Of a stretch of 64,000 bases of DNA, positions 43,964-53,642 are shown in pieces (the first letter of the stretch is position 1; each line of letters opens with the position of its first letter). Source of the DNA: Schaalia canis (GTDB lineage: Bacteria; Actinomycetota; Actinomycetes; Actinomycetales; Actinomycetaceae); assembly GCF_003858455.1 (NCBI RefSeq), contig NZ_RQZF01000012.1:20636-84635 (forward strand). Direction: 5' to 3'. Position numbers and translations under genes: made by a program. The notes under the pieces are model-generated. The model did not search any database. It worked only from the letters and a program-made list of their open reading frames with translations, and was not told the origin of the DNA.

Positions 43964-44647
43964 ATGCCAGGATCACGACCGATTTCCTCACGTCAACCTC
44001 GCGACATGCGTCCGAGCCACCGCGACCGCTACCCCGCCCAAGGCGACCCCACAACCTGCGGGATTGCGGCACTCGCGGTGGTGAGTGCCCGCCACGCAGC
44101 GCGGACAGGCGCCCCGTTTGCCACCTACCTGGGTGCCAGCGAGGGAGAGGCCCTGCTCGTCCAGCAGGACATGCACGAGGTTGCCGCCCGCACCGGCCTG
44201 CCCTGGCCTCAAGCCCTCGGCACCTCGCCGTGGGCCCTGGCCACGCTGGCGAAACGATCCACCGGAATGACCTACCGCATCCTCCCGTGGAGCAAACGCG
44301 CCGTCGGCCTCGTCAATGAGGCAATTGATGCTGGCCACGATGCTTTTGTCTACACCGGAGGCGGCGCCTACGTCACCGGCGGCGGACTGTTGGGCGGCGT
44401 CTTGTCTGCCGTGGCGAAAGTCGGCGTTGAATGGGCGCCGAGGCACGTCGTGGCCGTCCTGGCCGGGGAAGCCCCCGCCGGGCAGGTCGCCATTTTTGAA
44501 CCCACCAGCGGCAAGGTCTTCCGACTGGACCGTGAAGAACTTGCCGCCTACTCCCTGGGGCAGAGCGATAAGGAACGCCTGCCGCACTGGGGATATTGGA
44601 CAAGACCGCTGCTTGCCGTAGTGCCCATTGCGGGGCAGGTCACCTGA
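43964..44647 (+). CDS. putative C39-like cysteine peptidase-fold protein
   Basis: The 227-residue product has a short basic N-terminus and then QGDPTTCGIAALAVVSAR near residue 27, the Q...C pattern of C39/papain-like peptidases. A Gly-rich middle (YTGGGAYVTGGGLLGGVL) is followed by WAPRHVVAVLAGE with a candidate catalytic His and FEPTSGKVFRL with a possible third polar residue. No membrane helices or signal peptide are evident. It lies between deoA and deoC in the same direction, which is unexpected for a peptidase; the proteolytic assignment is an inference from motif order. Confidence 0.6.
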   Translation: MPGSRPISSRQPRDMRPSHRDRYPAQGDPTTCGIAALAVVSARHAARTGAPFATYLGASEGEALLVQQDMHEVAARTGLPWPQALGTSPWALATLAKRSTGMTYRILPWSKRAVGLVNEAIDAGHDAFVYTGGGAYVTGGGLLGGVLSAVAKVGVEWAPRHVVAVLAGEAPAGQVAIFEPTSGKVFRLDREELAAYSLGQSDKERLPHWGYWTRPLLAVVPIAGQVT

Positions 44648-44726
44648 GGTGGCATGCGGTAAGCACCAGAAGAAATGAAACCGGCGCACCCTCAGTAGAG
44701 GGGAGTGCCAACAGAATGGAGAAAGA

Positions 44727-45377
44727 ATGAAGCGCGCTGACGTTGCCGCAATGATTGACCACACCCTGCTCGCCCCCGAGGCCGTGCCCGCCGACGTTGA
44801 AGCCCTGGTTGCCGAGGGCGCCGAACTGGGCACCTTCTCCGTGTGCGTGTCCCCCAACCTGCTGCCCGTCACCGCCCCCGAGGGCCTGGCCGTGGCCTGC
44901 GTGTGTGGCTTCCCCTCCGGCGCCCACAAGTCCGAGGTGAAGGCCGCTGAGGCTGCCCGCGCTCAAGCTGACGGAGTGGACGAGGTTGACATGGTCATCA
45001 ACCTGGCCCTGGCAAAGCAGGGCGACTGGGAGGGCGTTGAAGCCGACATCCGCGCCGTGCGCGAAGCCTGCCCCAATGTGCTGCTCAAGGTCATTATCGA
45101 GTCCGCAGCCCTGACCGATGACGAGATTGTCGCAGCCTGCGAGGCATCCGAGCGCGCCGGTGCCGACTACGTGAAGACCTCCACCGGTTTCCACAAGGCT
45201 GGCGGCGCTTCCGTGCACGCCGTGCGCCTGATGCGTCAAACCGTTGGCGATCGCCTGGGCGTCAAGGCTTCCGGCGGCATCCGTGACGCGGAAACCGCTC
45301 TGGCCATGATCGAGGCTGGCGCCTCCCGCCTTGGCCTGTCGGCATCGCGCGCGATCCTGGAGGGCCTGGAGGACTGA
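44727..45377 (+). CDS. deoC: deoxyribose-phosphate aldolase
   Basis: Cleaves deoxyribose 5-phosphate to acetaldehyde and glyceraldehyde 3-phosphate, ending deoxynucleoside catabolism. The 216-residue TIM-barrel protein has [12 protein letters not shown] at the N-terminus, [21 protein letters not shown] (Asp), [11 protein letters not shown] (Lys), the Schiff-base lysine in [11 protein letters not shown] near residue 152, and VKASGGIRD (Lys). It ends the nucleoside uptake and salvage cluster and is followed by a strong terminator. Confidence 0.96.
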   Translation: MKRADVAAMIDHTLLAPEAVPADVEALVAEGAELGTFSVCVSPNLLPVTAPEGLAVACVCGFPSGAHKSEVKAAEAARAQADGVDEVDMVINLALAKQGDWEGVEADIRAVREACPNVLLKVIIESAALTDDEIVAACEASERAGADYVKTSTGFHKAGGASVHAVRLMRQTVGDRLGVKASGGIRDAETALAMIEAGASRLGLSASRAILEGLED

Positions 45378-45401
45378 CGTTTCTCGGCTGAGGCTTTTTG
45401 A

Positions 45402-45466
45402 TCGCACCTGGTGGTAAAAGTCGGGCTGTTTTGCCCGCTTTTCGCCACCAGGTGCGAGCATTTTTT
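45402..45466 (+). terminator. terminator after deoC
   Basis: TCGCACCTGGTGG (45402-45414) pairs with CCACCAGGTGCGA (45445-45457), with a smaller hairpin CGGGC..GCCCG inside, followed by GCATTTTTT. Confidence 0.88.
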
Positions 45467-45568
45467 GTCGCGACCTCTGTAACAGGCAGGCGGGGATGGT
45501 GGAAGATACGGCTCTCATGTGGCACTGTGGGTGTGGCCGATCCGCTGACAGTCAATGAAGGAGCCCCG

Positions 45569-47212
45569 GTGACTGTATCCCGTTCTTTCCGCCTTTCTGC
45601 CCGTGCGGCGCGTAACATCACAGCACTGACCGCAGTGTGTGCCTTTGCGCTGGGTGCGTGTGCCTCCGACAGTGGAGGCGAGGCAGGCCAGTCAGAGGGT
45701 GGCGCACAGTCTGAGCCGGGAATCGTAGAAGCCGCTGACGGGCCCCACGCCCCTGCCGACCGCACGCTGGGGGAGAGGACGGTGCGGGCGTCGGCCTCGG
45801 GAAACGAAACGATCGTTGACATTGACCTGGGCAACGTGACGGCGGGAAACTACAGTGCCCCCAAACGCGGAGTCGTGGTGCTCCCCAAGCCCAGCGACAC
45901 TGCTGCACCCCTGGTGGTCATCAGCCACCTGCGGGCCCCCAACTGCGCTGACGGCACTTTCGCCTACCCCTGCGCTGTCGGGGTGGAAGAGTACCGTTTC
46001 GACCAGGGCATGACCTACCTGGGGGAGCATCTTGCCTCCCAAGGGTATGCCGTTGTCATCCCCGATCTAGGTGGCCTCTACGTCGGTGCAGACACCACCA
46101 TGCCCTACGACCAGGGCGCCATGTGGAAAGAGGTCGTGGGGAGCCTCACCGAGCTAGTGACAGACTCCGGGAAAGCGCGTGATGTCCTGGGCGTGACGGC
46201 AATGCCACGGGTCGATGCCTCGACAGTGGGAATGGTGGCTCATTCGCGCTCGGGCATGATGGTGGATTCCGCGCGAGAGTTGTTTGGCGAGGAAGCGCTG
46301 AAGTCTGTTTTCGCCTACGGGCCCGCCTACGACACCTTCGAACTGGAATCCATCAGCCCAGCCAGTGCGGATGTGCCCTACCTGGCCGTTGTGGGCGAAC
46401 TGGATTCTGACGTGGGCCCCTCCGCAAACCTGTGGATCGGACACTACCTGCCAGAAACGCGCGAGCACCCGATCTCCGTCGTGCAGCTACCCGGACTGGG
46501 CCACATGTACGTCAACACCACCGCGGCCACAGCGCAGACAGATGACCGTATTGGCTGTGACGTCAAGGCATGCGCGGACGCGGCCGAGCACCAGCGAGTC
46601 ATGATCGAAAGCGCGACCGACTGGTTCAACGCCACTGTGCGAGGCGAGGCCACCGCCCTGCCGCTACGCGCCGACCAGCCCTTGCCCGCTACGGTGGCAG
46701 GCCTGCCCGCACGCTGGCTTGCCCACACGCCAGGCGCGCTGGCCCGCATTGACGCGACGCGTTTTGCTGCCGTCTCCAACGCAAGCGCCCTGCTGTGCGT
46801 CCACGCTGATCCGATGAATCCCACGCCGGTCGACAACGCCTGCCCCGAGCCCGATAAAGGCGTTGTCCAGAGCCTGACCGAAGTCAACCACCTGACCGAC
46901 GCCGCTGCCGCTGTGGAGGTGGCGGGCGCTCGCGGCATGAGCGTCCACGTCTCACCTTCGGGCTCCTACGAGGTTCCCGCCACGCTCACGGTTGTTCTCA
47001 GCCTGGCTGACGGACAGGAATTCACCTATCGTCTGTCGGCCGATGAGCCAGCCCTAGCGAACCGTGCCACCGCAGACGATAACGGCAGCTACCAGCTGGG
47101 CACCGTCCGCATTCCGCTGGACGAGGCCGTCGCCGCGGGCGTGGTGACCAGCGTGCGCGTGACCTCTGATGGTCCGGCAGTGGAATTGCGCGGTGTGGAT
47201 TTTTGGGGGTGA
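45569..47212 (+). CDS. lipoprotein with alpha/beta hydrolase domain
   Basis: The 547-residue product has a lipobox (CAFALGACASD, Cys near residue 29) and an acidic Gly/Ser linker. Its hydrolase domain has GVVVLPKPSDTAAPLVVISHL near residue 95, VVIPDLGGLY, and the nucleophile elbow VGMVAHSRSGMMV near 225 (AHSRSG in place of GHSxG). A later FAYGPAYDTFE strand and VVGELDSDVGP (Asp loop) follow, then GLGHMYVNT with the likely catalytic His. Resemblance is to platelet-activating-factor-acetylhydrolase/chlorophyllase-like lipases; the substrate is unknown. The C-terminal ~170 residues have no recognised domain. GTG 45569 follows AAGGAG. The CRISPR-Cas operon begins 95 bases downstream. Confidence 0.8.
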   Translation: MTVSRSFRLSARAARNITALTAVCAFALGACASDSGGEAGQSEGGAQSEPGIVEAADGPHAPADRTLGERTVRASASGNETIVDIDLGNVTAGNYSAPKRGVVVLPKPSDTAAPLVVISHLRAPNCADGTFAYPCAVGVEEYRFDQGMTYLGEHLASQGYAVVIPDLGGLYVGADTTMPYDQGAMWKEVVGSLTELVTDSGKARDVLGVTAMPRVDASTVGMVAHSRSGMMVDSARELFGEEALKSVFAYGPAYDTFELESISPASADVPYLAVVGELDSDVGPSANLWIGHYLPETREHPISVVQLPGLGHMYVNTTAATAQTDDRIGCDVKACADAAEHQRVMIESATDWFNATVRGEATALPLRADQPLPATVAGLPARWLAHTPGALARIDATRFAAVSNASALLCVHADPMNPTPVDNACPEPDKGVVQSLTEVNHLTDAAAAVEVAGARGMSVHVSPSGSYEVPATLTVVLSLADGQEFTYRLSADEPALANRATADDNGSYQLGTVRIPLDEAVAAGVVTSVRVTSDGPAVELRGVDFWG

Positions 47213-47307
47213 TGCGGGCGGGAGCCTGTCGTTCACGCAAATACGGGGTGAGAGTGTTGCAATGGTTGTGTCCAAAAGTTCAGTGAAGACACGACCAGGA
47301 GGATGGT

Positions 47308-50196
47308 ATGGCACTCTCACCGCAAGCCCACAGCGTGTGGGCAAAAAGTTCCCGAGGTGATTTTGGCCGTCCGTCGATGTGGCTTCCTTTAGCGCTTCAT
47401 CTTGCCGACGCGATGGGGGTTGCTGAACGTTGCGCTTCGGAGTGGGTGGCGGAGCAACAGTGGCGCGCTCTAGTGCACCCACTGGGTATTGACGATTCCG
47501 CGCTTGCACGTGACGCGGTTTTGAGCGTCATTCGATTTGCCGCTGGGGTACATGACATTGGAAAGGCCGCTCCCACCTTTTCGGCAAAGATGCCTGATCT
47601 TGATGCGGCAATGGCCGCAGCGGGCTTGACGCACGGCACCGTTGAACGCGATCACATGCGTTCAATGAAGCATGGACTTGCCGGGGCTGTCATCCTAAAG
47701 GAATATCTTGTGTCCCGGGGCTGGATGGCTCCAGCCGCTTCGGGCCTTGCCTCTGTCGTTGGTGGGCATCATGGGATCCCCGCATCCAAAGCAGAGATCA
47801 ACGATGCGCGTCGGGAGGTGCGCCGCTTAGGGGATGAGGCGTGGTCGAATGTCCGCACAGAACTTCTGGACTGGATGTGGAAGCGATCAGGGGTAGAGGC
47901 TTTCAGTAAGCTTTTCAGCACAGTGAAGTGGACGCAGGCCGCCCTTGTCATCCTTGAAGGCATTGTTATTGTGTCCGACTGGATTGCTTCCAACGAGCGT
48001 TACTTTCCGCTCTTTACGCAGGCGTCACCCACGCCTCGTCAATTGATTGACGATAGTGAGGCCCATGCCCAGCGCGTAGACAAAGGATGGGCAGGCGTGA
48101 ACATAAGCGCCACCTGGCAGCCGACTCCTTTACCCGTTGATGCCGACGAGGCCCTCCGACGGCGCTTTGGGCTTGATGCGTCGGCCAAAGCTCGCCCCCT
48201 GCAAAAAGCTGCGATGGAGGCGGCCCGAACAATGGATGTCCCCGGAATCCTCATTATTGAAGACGTCATGGGTGCGGGAAAAACAGAGGCAGGTTTGCTG
48301 GCCGCAGAAATTCTGGCTCAGCGAAGTGGAGCCTCTGGAATCATGATGGTTCTGCCAACCCAAGCCACCACTGATGCCATGTTTGATCGAGTGAAAACAT
48401 GGGTTGAGAGAGGCGAAGGGATAGATGGAGAACATCACGGCGGGAGCATGGCTCTTATGCATGGGAAGGCAGCGCTTAATGCTTCCTACGCGCAGCTTTC
48501 TTTCCGTGGGGGCCACGGTTATCGGCCGATGCTCTTTGATGATGAGGGTTCGCATGTGGATGCTTATGAGCATGATGCGGGTGCCACTCGTGTGACACGC
48601 TCTCCGTGGATGTCGGGGAAGAAAACGATCCTGTCAGATGTCGTTGTCGCAACGATTGACCAGCTTTTGATGGTTGCTCTGAAAGCTCGTTATCTCGCGC
48701 TCCGCCACCTTGGGGTCAGTCGGAAGGTCGTTGTCATTGACGAGGTCCATGCTGCGGATGTCTACATGAGGCAGTATCTCACACAAGCCCTAACATGGTG
48801 TGCCTCGTATGGGGTGCCTGTTGTGGCCCTCTCTGCCACGCTGCCTCCTAGCGTAAGGCGGGAGCTCATTGAGGCGTATCAGGAAGGCCTGAAAGAGCCT
48901 GTGAGGGGCAGAATTGCGCCTCTTAAGGCTCATTCTGGGGAGGAGTATCCCGTGCTCTACCCACTGCTGACCCATCTGAACAAGAACGCGGTTGCTTGCA
49001 GCGAGTGTGAGCGTGCACTTCCTTCCCGCCAGGTGCAGATTCGCCATATTTCTCACGACAACCTGCTCCGCACCGTTGATGGTCTTATGACTGAGGGCGG
49101 CTGTTTGCTTGTGGTTCGTAATACTGTGCGGGATGCTCAGCAGACGTATCGGTCGCTCAAAGAGGTGTACGGGGAGGACGTGTACCTTGTCCATGCGCGT
49201 TTCGTTGCGGAGGATCGCTTATTTAATGACGAGATGCTGCTAGCCAACTTTGGAAAACCTCATCCCGAGGTTGAACGTCCGCAGAGGGCGATTGTTGTGG
49301 CCACACAGGTGGTGGAGCAGAGCCTCGATATCGACTTTGACGCGCTGATCACCGATTTAGCCCCTATTGATCTTCTCTTCCAACGCATGGGACGCGTCCA
49401 CCGGCACGAGCGTGGCGCGCGACCTTCACCGATGAGTCAGGCACAGTGCTTTGTGCTGGATGTGCCGGAGTTGAATTCTCAGTCGCCAGAGGATTCGCCG
49501 TCAACGAAGGACTACATCTACAGCGCGTCCCTTTTGCTTCGGACTGCGTGGGTATTGCGTACCCTTTCGGATGAATCGTTGAGTATCCCTGATGACATCG
49601 CCCCCTTGACTGCCCAGGTTTATGACTTTGAGGATGCCTTGTCCTCCCAGTGGCGTGAGGCGGAGTTACGGGCGCGTGAGAAGGATCAGGATGAGACGAA
49701 TAAGCGACAGCGAGCAGCGGACATTTTTCGTTTGCGGTCTCCGCATGATGGGCGGCACAGTTTAACCGGATGGCTTGATGCGAACTCAGGCGATGATAAC
49801 TGCGAAACTCAAGCGCGCGCACGCGTGCGTGACGGTGATGATTCGCTTGAAGTCATTGTCGTTGTCGATGAAGGCAGTGGGGGAGTGCCAATTTGGCGGA
49901 CGCTTGACTGGCTAGAACCAGCCGGTGGGGAGTATCTGCCGATGGACGAGGTACCTCGACCAGAACTCGTAGAAACGCTGGTGCGTTCAATGGTTCGCCT
50001 GCCGGCTTTCTTCTCTAAAGAGTGGGTGTTTGAGACAGTGATAGGGGAATTGTCTTTCCATCCTGAGGCGTGGCAGAAGGAGCCACTCCTCGCAGGGCAG
50101 TTAATTCTTCCTTTAGTTGACGGAGAAATTCTTCTCGCTGGTAGGAAATTGAGATATTCTACAGAATGTGGCTTAGAGGAGGTCAAGGGTGACTAA
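47308..50196 (+). CDS. cas3: CRISPR-associated helicase/nuclease Cas3, type I-E
   Basis: Recruited by Cascade to nick and unwind target DNA. The 962-residue protein has the N-terminal HD nuclease (VHDIGKAAP at residues 81-89, MKHGLAG, GGHHGIP near 150) and a DExH helicase: Walker A EDVMGAGKTEAG near 320, VLPTQATTDAM, VVIDEVHAADVYM near 475, ALSATLPP, VVEQSLDIDFD, and motif VI LFQRMGRVHRH. A C-terminal accessory domain follows. AGGAGG sits 5 bases before ATG 47308. The stop overlaps cse1 by 8 bases. The cas genes use visibly more A/T at third positions than the flanking housekeeping genes, consistent with horizontal acquisition. Confidence 0.96.
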   Translation: MALSPQAHSVWAKSSRGDFGRPSMWLPLALHLADAMGVAERCASEWVAEQQWRALVHPLGIDDSALARDAVLSVIRFAAGVHDIGKAAPTFSAKMPDLDAAMAAAGLTHGTVERDHMRSMKHGLAGAVILKEYLVSRGWMAPAASGLASVVGGHHGIPASKAEINDARREVRRLGDEAWSNVRTELLDWMWKRSGVEAFSKLFSTVKWTQAALVILEGIVIVSDWIASNERYFPLFTQASPTPRQLIDDSEAHAQRVDKGWAGVNISATWQPTPLPVDADEALRRRFGLDASAKARPLQKAAMEAARTMDVPGILIIEDVMGAGKTEAGLLAAEILAQRSGASGIMMVLPTQATTDAMFDRVKTWVERGEGIDGEHHGGSMALMHGKAALNASYAQLSFRGGHGYRPMLFDDEGSHVDAYEHDAGATRVTRSPWMSGKKTILSDVVVATIDQLLMVALKARYLALRHLGVSRKVVVIDEVHAADVYMRQYLTQALTWCASYGVPVVALSATLPPSVRRELIEAYQEGLKEPVRGRIAPLKAHSGEEYPVLYPLLTHLNKNAVACSECERALPSRQVQIRHISHDNLLRTVDGLMTEGGCLLVVRNTVRDAQQTYRSLKEVYGEDVYLVHARFVAEDRLFNDEMLLANFGKPHPEVERPQRAIVVATQVVEQSLDIDFDALITDLAPIDLLFQRMGRVHRHERGARPSPMSQAQCFVLDVPELNSQSPEDSPSTKDYIYSASLLLRTAWVLRTLSDESLSIPDDIAPLTAQVYDFEDALSSQWREAELRAREKDQDETNKRQRAADIFRLRSPHDGRHSLTGWLDANSGDDNCETQARARVRDGDDSLEVIVVVDEGSGGVPIWRTLDWLEPAGGEYLPMDEVPRPELVETLVRSMVRLPAFFSKEWVFETVIGELSFHPEAWQKEPLLAGQLILPLVDGEILLAGRKLRYSTECGLEEVKGD

Positions 50197-51871
50197 GCAA
50201 CAATTCAACCTAGTCGTCGAGCCGTGGATACCCGTCAGATTTAAAGACGGTCAAATCACGGATGTTTCACTGGCCGAACTGTTTGAACGCGGAAAGGACA
50301 TTCAAGAGATCTGTGCTGAGGTGGCAACCATAAGTGCAGCCTTGCTACGGCTCTCCCTCGCGATTGCCTATGCGGCCTATCGGGAATCTTTCACCGATGG
50401 GAGCCTTGGACTGTTTTCTCAAGATGATTGGGAGGACGCTTGGGATGATCCGGATATTTTGATTGAACGGGTTGCCGGCTACCTCAAAGAACACGAGGAG
50501 TGCTTCTGGTTGTTCCACCCTCAGCGCCCCTTTATGCAAGTGGCTGATCTGCATACGGCTAAAGACAGTGTTGACAGCATTGCCAAAATCATCGCCGACG
50601 TTCCCGATGGTCACAGGTTTATGACCCTACGAGACAGTGAAGGCGAATCCCGGATTTCTTATGCTGAAGCGGCACGGTGGCTCGTGCATGTCCATGCGTG
50701 GGATACCTCTGGAATCAAGTCGGGTGCCGTTGGAGACCCGCGTGTGAAAGGCGGTAAAGGGTATCCCATCGGTACGGGTTGGGTTGGCCAGCTTGGCTTT
50801 GTCTTTATTGAGGGGAAAAACTTTGTTGAGACCCTCCTGCGCAATCTCATTCCCTACGATGTGTACGCTGACTTAGGGGTTCCTCTTGACTATCCCTCGC
50901 CCCATGGGGATCTGCCGCCCTGGGAACGGGAAGCGGATACCGAACGTCAACGCGGTTCCGACACGGTGGAGCCCGAACCGGCTGGTGTTATCGAGTTATA
51001 CACCTGGCAGAGCCGACGGGTTCGCCTCGTTGCAGACGATGATGAGGTGACAGGTGTCGTTTTGGCTCAAGGAGACAAGATCACGCCCCAAAATAGGAAC
51101 CTTGTTGAGCCGATGAGTCTGTGGCGGTATTCAGACCCGCAGACGAAGAAACTGGGGTACCACACCTACATGCCCAAGATGCATGATCCCTCTCGTTCTT
51201 TATGGCGCGGACTGAATGCTCTTCTTATCGGCATGAGTGACACCGTGAAAGGTAAAGGGGGGGCAGAAGTCTCGCAGTACATACCTGCGGCAGTCATCGC
51301 CTGGAACTCCATGCTGGTATACGACGGCCATATCTCGTTAAGTGAGTACACCCCTGTGAGGGCGATTGGTGTGGAGTATGGCGCGCAATCGGCCTCGTAT
51401 GGGCATCTTTATGATGACCGCCTTGTCCTTCCGGGAGCCCTCCTGAGCGAAACCGATCTAGAGCGACGCGCCCTTGCTAAGGGTGCACTTGCTGTCACAG
51501 ATGAAGTTGTCTCAGCTCTCGCTCGTTTCGCTGGAGATATTGTGAAAGCGTCGGCGCAGCAAGTGGATCCTGAGACAGTAAAGGCTGCGGGCGCTCGCGA
51601 ACGCGAGCTGTGTTACTTCATGCTTGATCGTTCCTTCCGGCATTGGGTGCTCAACCTTGATGGAGAGACAGACAAGCAGCGCGCTCTCTGGCGCGGAGAA
51701 CTCGAAAGAATGGTCCGGGAACGTAAATCAATGCTCAGCAATGGAGCGAGTCAACGAGCCTTTATCGGCAATGAAACGATGAGTTTAGGTTCCGCACTGT
51801 TCTTCCTCGAACGAACAGTGAATGCAGCATTGTCAGGTTTTAGCACGAAGAAGGAGAAGGTAGATGGCTGA
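50189..51871 (+). CDS. casA: Cascade large subunit Cse1 (CasA/Cas8e)
   Basis: Recognises the PAM and recruits Cas3. The 560-residue protein starts FNLVVEPWIPVRFKDGQI, the hallmark of Cse1, followed by VSLAELFERG and LRLSLAIAYAAYRES. HPQRPFMQVADL near residue 110 and GKGYPIGTGWVGQLGFVFIEG around 190-210 are also typical. It ends in a helical bundle. GTG 50189 overlaps the cas3 stop; the stop overlaps cse2 by 8 bases. Confidence 0.95.
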   Translation: MTKQQFNLVVEPWIPVRFKDGQITDVSLAELFERGKDIQEICAEVATISAALLRLSLAIAYAAYRESFTDGSLGLFSQDDWEDAWDDPDILIERVAGYLKEHEECFWLFHPQRPFMQVADLHTAKDSVDSIAKIIADVPDGHRFMTLRDSEGESRISYAEAARWLVHVHAWDTSGIKSGAVGDPRVKGGKGYPIGTGWVGQLGFVFIEGKNFVETLLRNLIPYDVYADLGVPLDYPSPHGDLPPWEREADTERQRGSDTVEPEPAGVIELYTWQSRRVRLVADDDEVTGVVLAQGDKITPQNRNLVEPMSLWRYSDPQTKKLGYHTYMPKMHDPSRSLWRGLNALLIGMSDTVKGKGGAEVSQYIPAAVIAWNSMLVYDGHISLSEYTPVRAIGVEYGAQSASYGHLYDDRLVLPGALLSETDLERRALAKGALAVTDEVVSALARFAGDIVKASAQQVDPETVKAAGARERELCYFMLDRSFRHWVLNLDGETDKQRALWRGELERMVRERKSMLSNGASQRAFIGNETMSLGSALFFLERTVNAALSGFSTKKEKVDG

Positions 51872-52514
51872 CGAGCAACAAATTCATGGAACATTATCGT
51901 CCGGGCAACGTTCGCTCCGCCTCGGGCACCTCGTAGTCCGCCGCATCCGTGAACTGCACGAGGCAAAGGCCGCGAATAGTTCCGCAGCGAAGGGACGGCT
52001 CGCAGCTCTGCGGAAGGCCGTGTACTCTGCTCCGGGAACCCTTCCTGAATTGTGGGAACTGTGCACTGTCCCCGACGAACTCCAGCCAGCCTTCGTCGGT
52101 GACGAACCCACAACTGCGGAGAGAAGCGTCCACACAGCGCTATCTCTCTATGCTCGCCATGAACAGAGTAATAGGGGCGAATGCATGCACAAAGAGGGCA
52201 TTCCTTTCGCTCAAGCAGCGTTTGTGTTGGCCCACGCCTCAGGTGCTGAAGAGACTGCTGGCGTTCGTTCCCGCCTCAACGCGGCTGCAACGGCAGTCTC
52301 TTACGAGGAGTTTGTTCGACATATTGCTGGCCTTATCTCGATGCTGCGCGGCGCAAACATCAGGTTTGATTATGCTGACCTGACCCGAGACCTCTACCAA
52401 TTCCACAGTCCTTCTGGGCGGGAGGCTGTTCGCCGTCGTTGGGCGCGCGCCTATCGACCACTTCCAAAAGCTCAAGAAACCAACTCAACCACTGATACAA
52501 CTCAAGGAGCCTAA
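51864..52514 (+). CDS. casB: Cascade small subunit Cse2 (CasB)
   Basis: The helical small subunit lines the Cascade belly and contacts the displaced DNA strand. The 216-residue product has the family features GRLAALRKAV near residue 45, ALSLYARHEQSN near 91, ERTTGVRSRLNAA-like SGAEETAGVRSRLNAAATAVSYEEF around 128-152, and RWARAYRP near the end. It overlaps cse1 by 8 bases and precedes cas7e by 3 bases. Confidence 0.92.
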   Translation: MADEQQIHGTLSSGQRSLRLGHLVVRRIRELHEAKAANSSAAKGRLAALRKAVYSAPGTLPELWELCTVPDELQPAFVGDEPTTAERSVHTALSLYARHEQSNRGECMHKEGIPFAQAAFVLAHASGAEETAGVRSRLNAAATAVSYEEFVRHIAGLISMLRGANIRFDYADLTRDLYQFHSPSGREAVRRRWARAYRPLPKAQETNSTTDTTQGA

Positions 52515-52517
52515 TCC

Positions 52518-53642
52518 ATGTACATCGACATCAGCGTTATCCAGCCTCTTCCGTCTTCCAATCCCAATCGCGACGACACCGGCAGCCCTAAGAGCGCGGT
52601 TTTCGGTGGGGTGCGACGCCATCGTGTCTCCTCCCAGGCATGGAAACGAGCGGTCCGAACCCGCTTCGCAGAGGAAATCGATAGTGAATATCTTGGAGTA
52701 CGTACCAAGAGGGCCGTTGAACTGGTGGCGAAGAAAATTGAAGAGCTAGCACCGGAGCTCACAGATGATGCAGCTGACTTAGCTGATGGAGTTTTTGGTG
52801 TGGCAGGAATCAAGGTCGAAACCCCGAAGGTCAAGAAGGATGAAGACCCCGCAAAGTACAAGCAAGTGAGTTACCTCTTCTTCTTGTCAAATGCGCAAAT
52901 CGAAGCGATCGCTCAACTTGCGATCGACAAGAAGCTGAGCGGTGAGAAGCTCACCAAGAAGGAAGCTCAGAGCGTCATCGATGGACGAAACTCAATTGAT
53001 CTGGCGCTCTTTGGTCGAATGGTAGCTGACGACCCTTCTTTGAACGTGGATGCTTCCTGCCAGGTTGCGCATGCAATTTCCACGCACGCAGTTGAAACTG
53101 AGTTTGACTACTTCACAGCGGTCGATGATCAAAAGCGTCTTGATGACAGTGCCGACGCAGGCGCTGGCATGATCGGGACCGTAGAATTCGTATCGTCGTG
53201 TCTCTACCGTTATGCAACTATCAATGTCGATCAGCTTGTCAAGAACCTCGAAGATAAGCAGGACGCACGTTTGGCAATCGAGGCTTTTGTGAAGGCCTTC
53301 GTCATGAGTATGCCTACGGGCAAAGCGAATACTTTCGCCAATCACTCCCTTCCTTCAGGCGTGTACGTTGCTCTACGGGATGACCAACCGATGTCCTTAG
53401 TAGCGGCCTTTGAAAAGCCGGTGCGTCCAGGTCAGGACTATGGATACGTTGAAGACACCGCCCAGGCGCTTGTTACGTATGCAGAAGCCCTCTATAGCGC
53501 TTATGGAGCTCCCCAGAAGCAGTACGTTTGTGTTGCCGACCAAGCAGCATCAAGTCTGCAAAATCTTGGAGAAAAAATCGCTCTCAAGGATCTTGCAAAG
53601 GCAGTTGCGCAATCATCCTTGCCGACAAGTGAGCAAGCGTGA
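52518..53642 (+). CDS. casC: Cascade backbone protein Cas7e (CasC/Cse4)
   Basis: Six copies form the crRNA-binding backbone. The 374-residue protein begins MYIDISVIQPLPSSNPNRDDTG-type sequence, with SAVFGGVRRHRVSSQAWKRAVR near residue 28 that is diagnostic of the family (SSQ.WKR), IDLALFGRMVADDP around 160, and VAHAISTHAVETEFDYFTAVDD near 180, GAGMIGTVEFVSSCLYRYA. ATG 52518 follows AAGGAG. The stop overlaps the cas5e GTG by 4 bases. Confidence 0.95.
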   Translation: MYIDISVIQPLPSSNPNRDDTGSPKSAVFGGVRRHRVSSQAWKRAVRTRFAEEIDSEYLGVRTKRAVELVAKKIEELAPELTDDAADLADGVFGVAGIKVETPKVKKDEDPAKYKQVSYLFFLSNAQIEAIAQLAIDKKLSGEKLTKKEAQSVIDGRNSIDLALFGRMVADDPSLNVDASCQVAHAISTHAVETEFDYFTAVDDQKRLDDSADAGAGMIGTVEFVSSCLYRYATINVDQLVKNLEDKQDARLAIEAFVKAFVMSMPTGKANTFANHSLPSGVYVALRDDQPMSLVAAFEKPVRPGQDYGYVEDTAQALVTYAEALYSAYGAPQKQYVCVADQAASSLQNLGEKIALKDLAKAVAQSSLPTSEQA

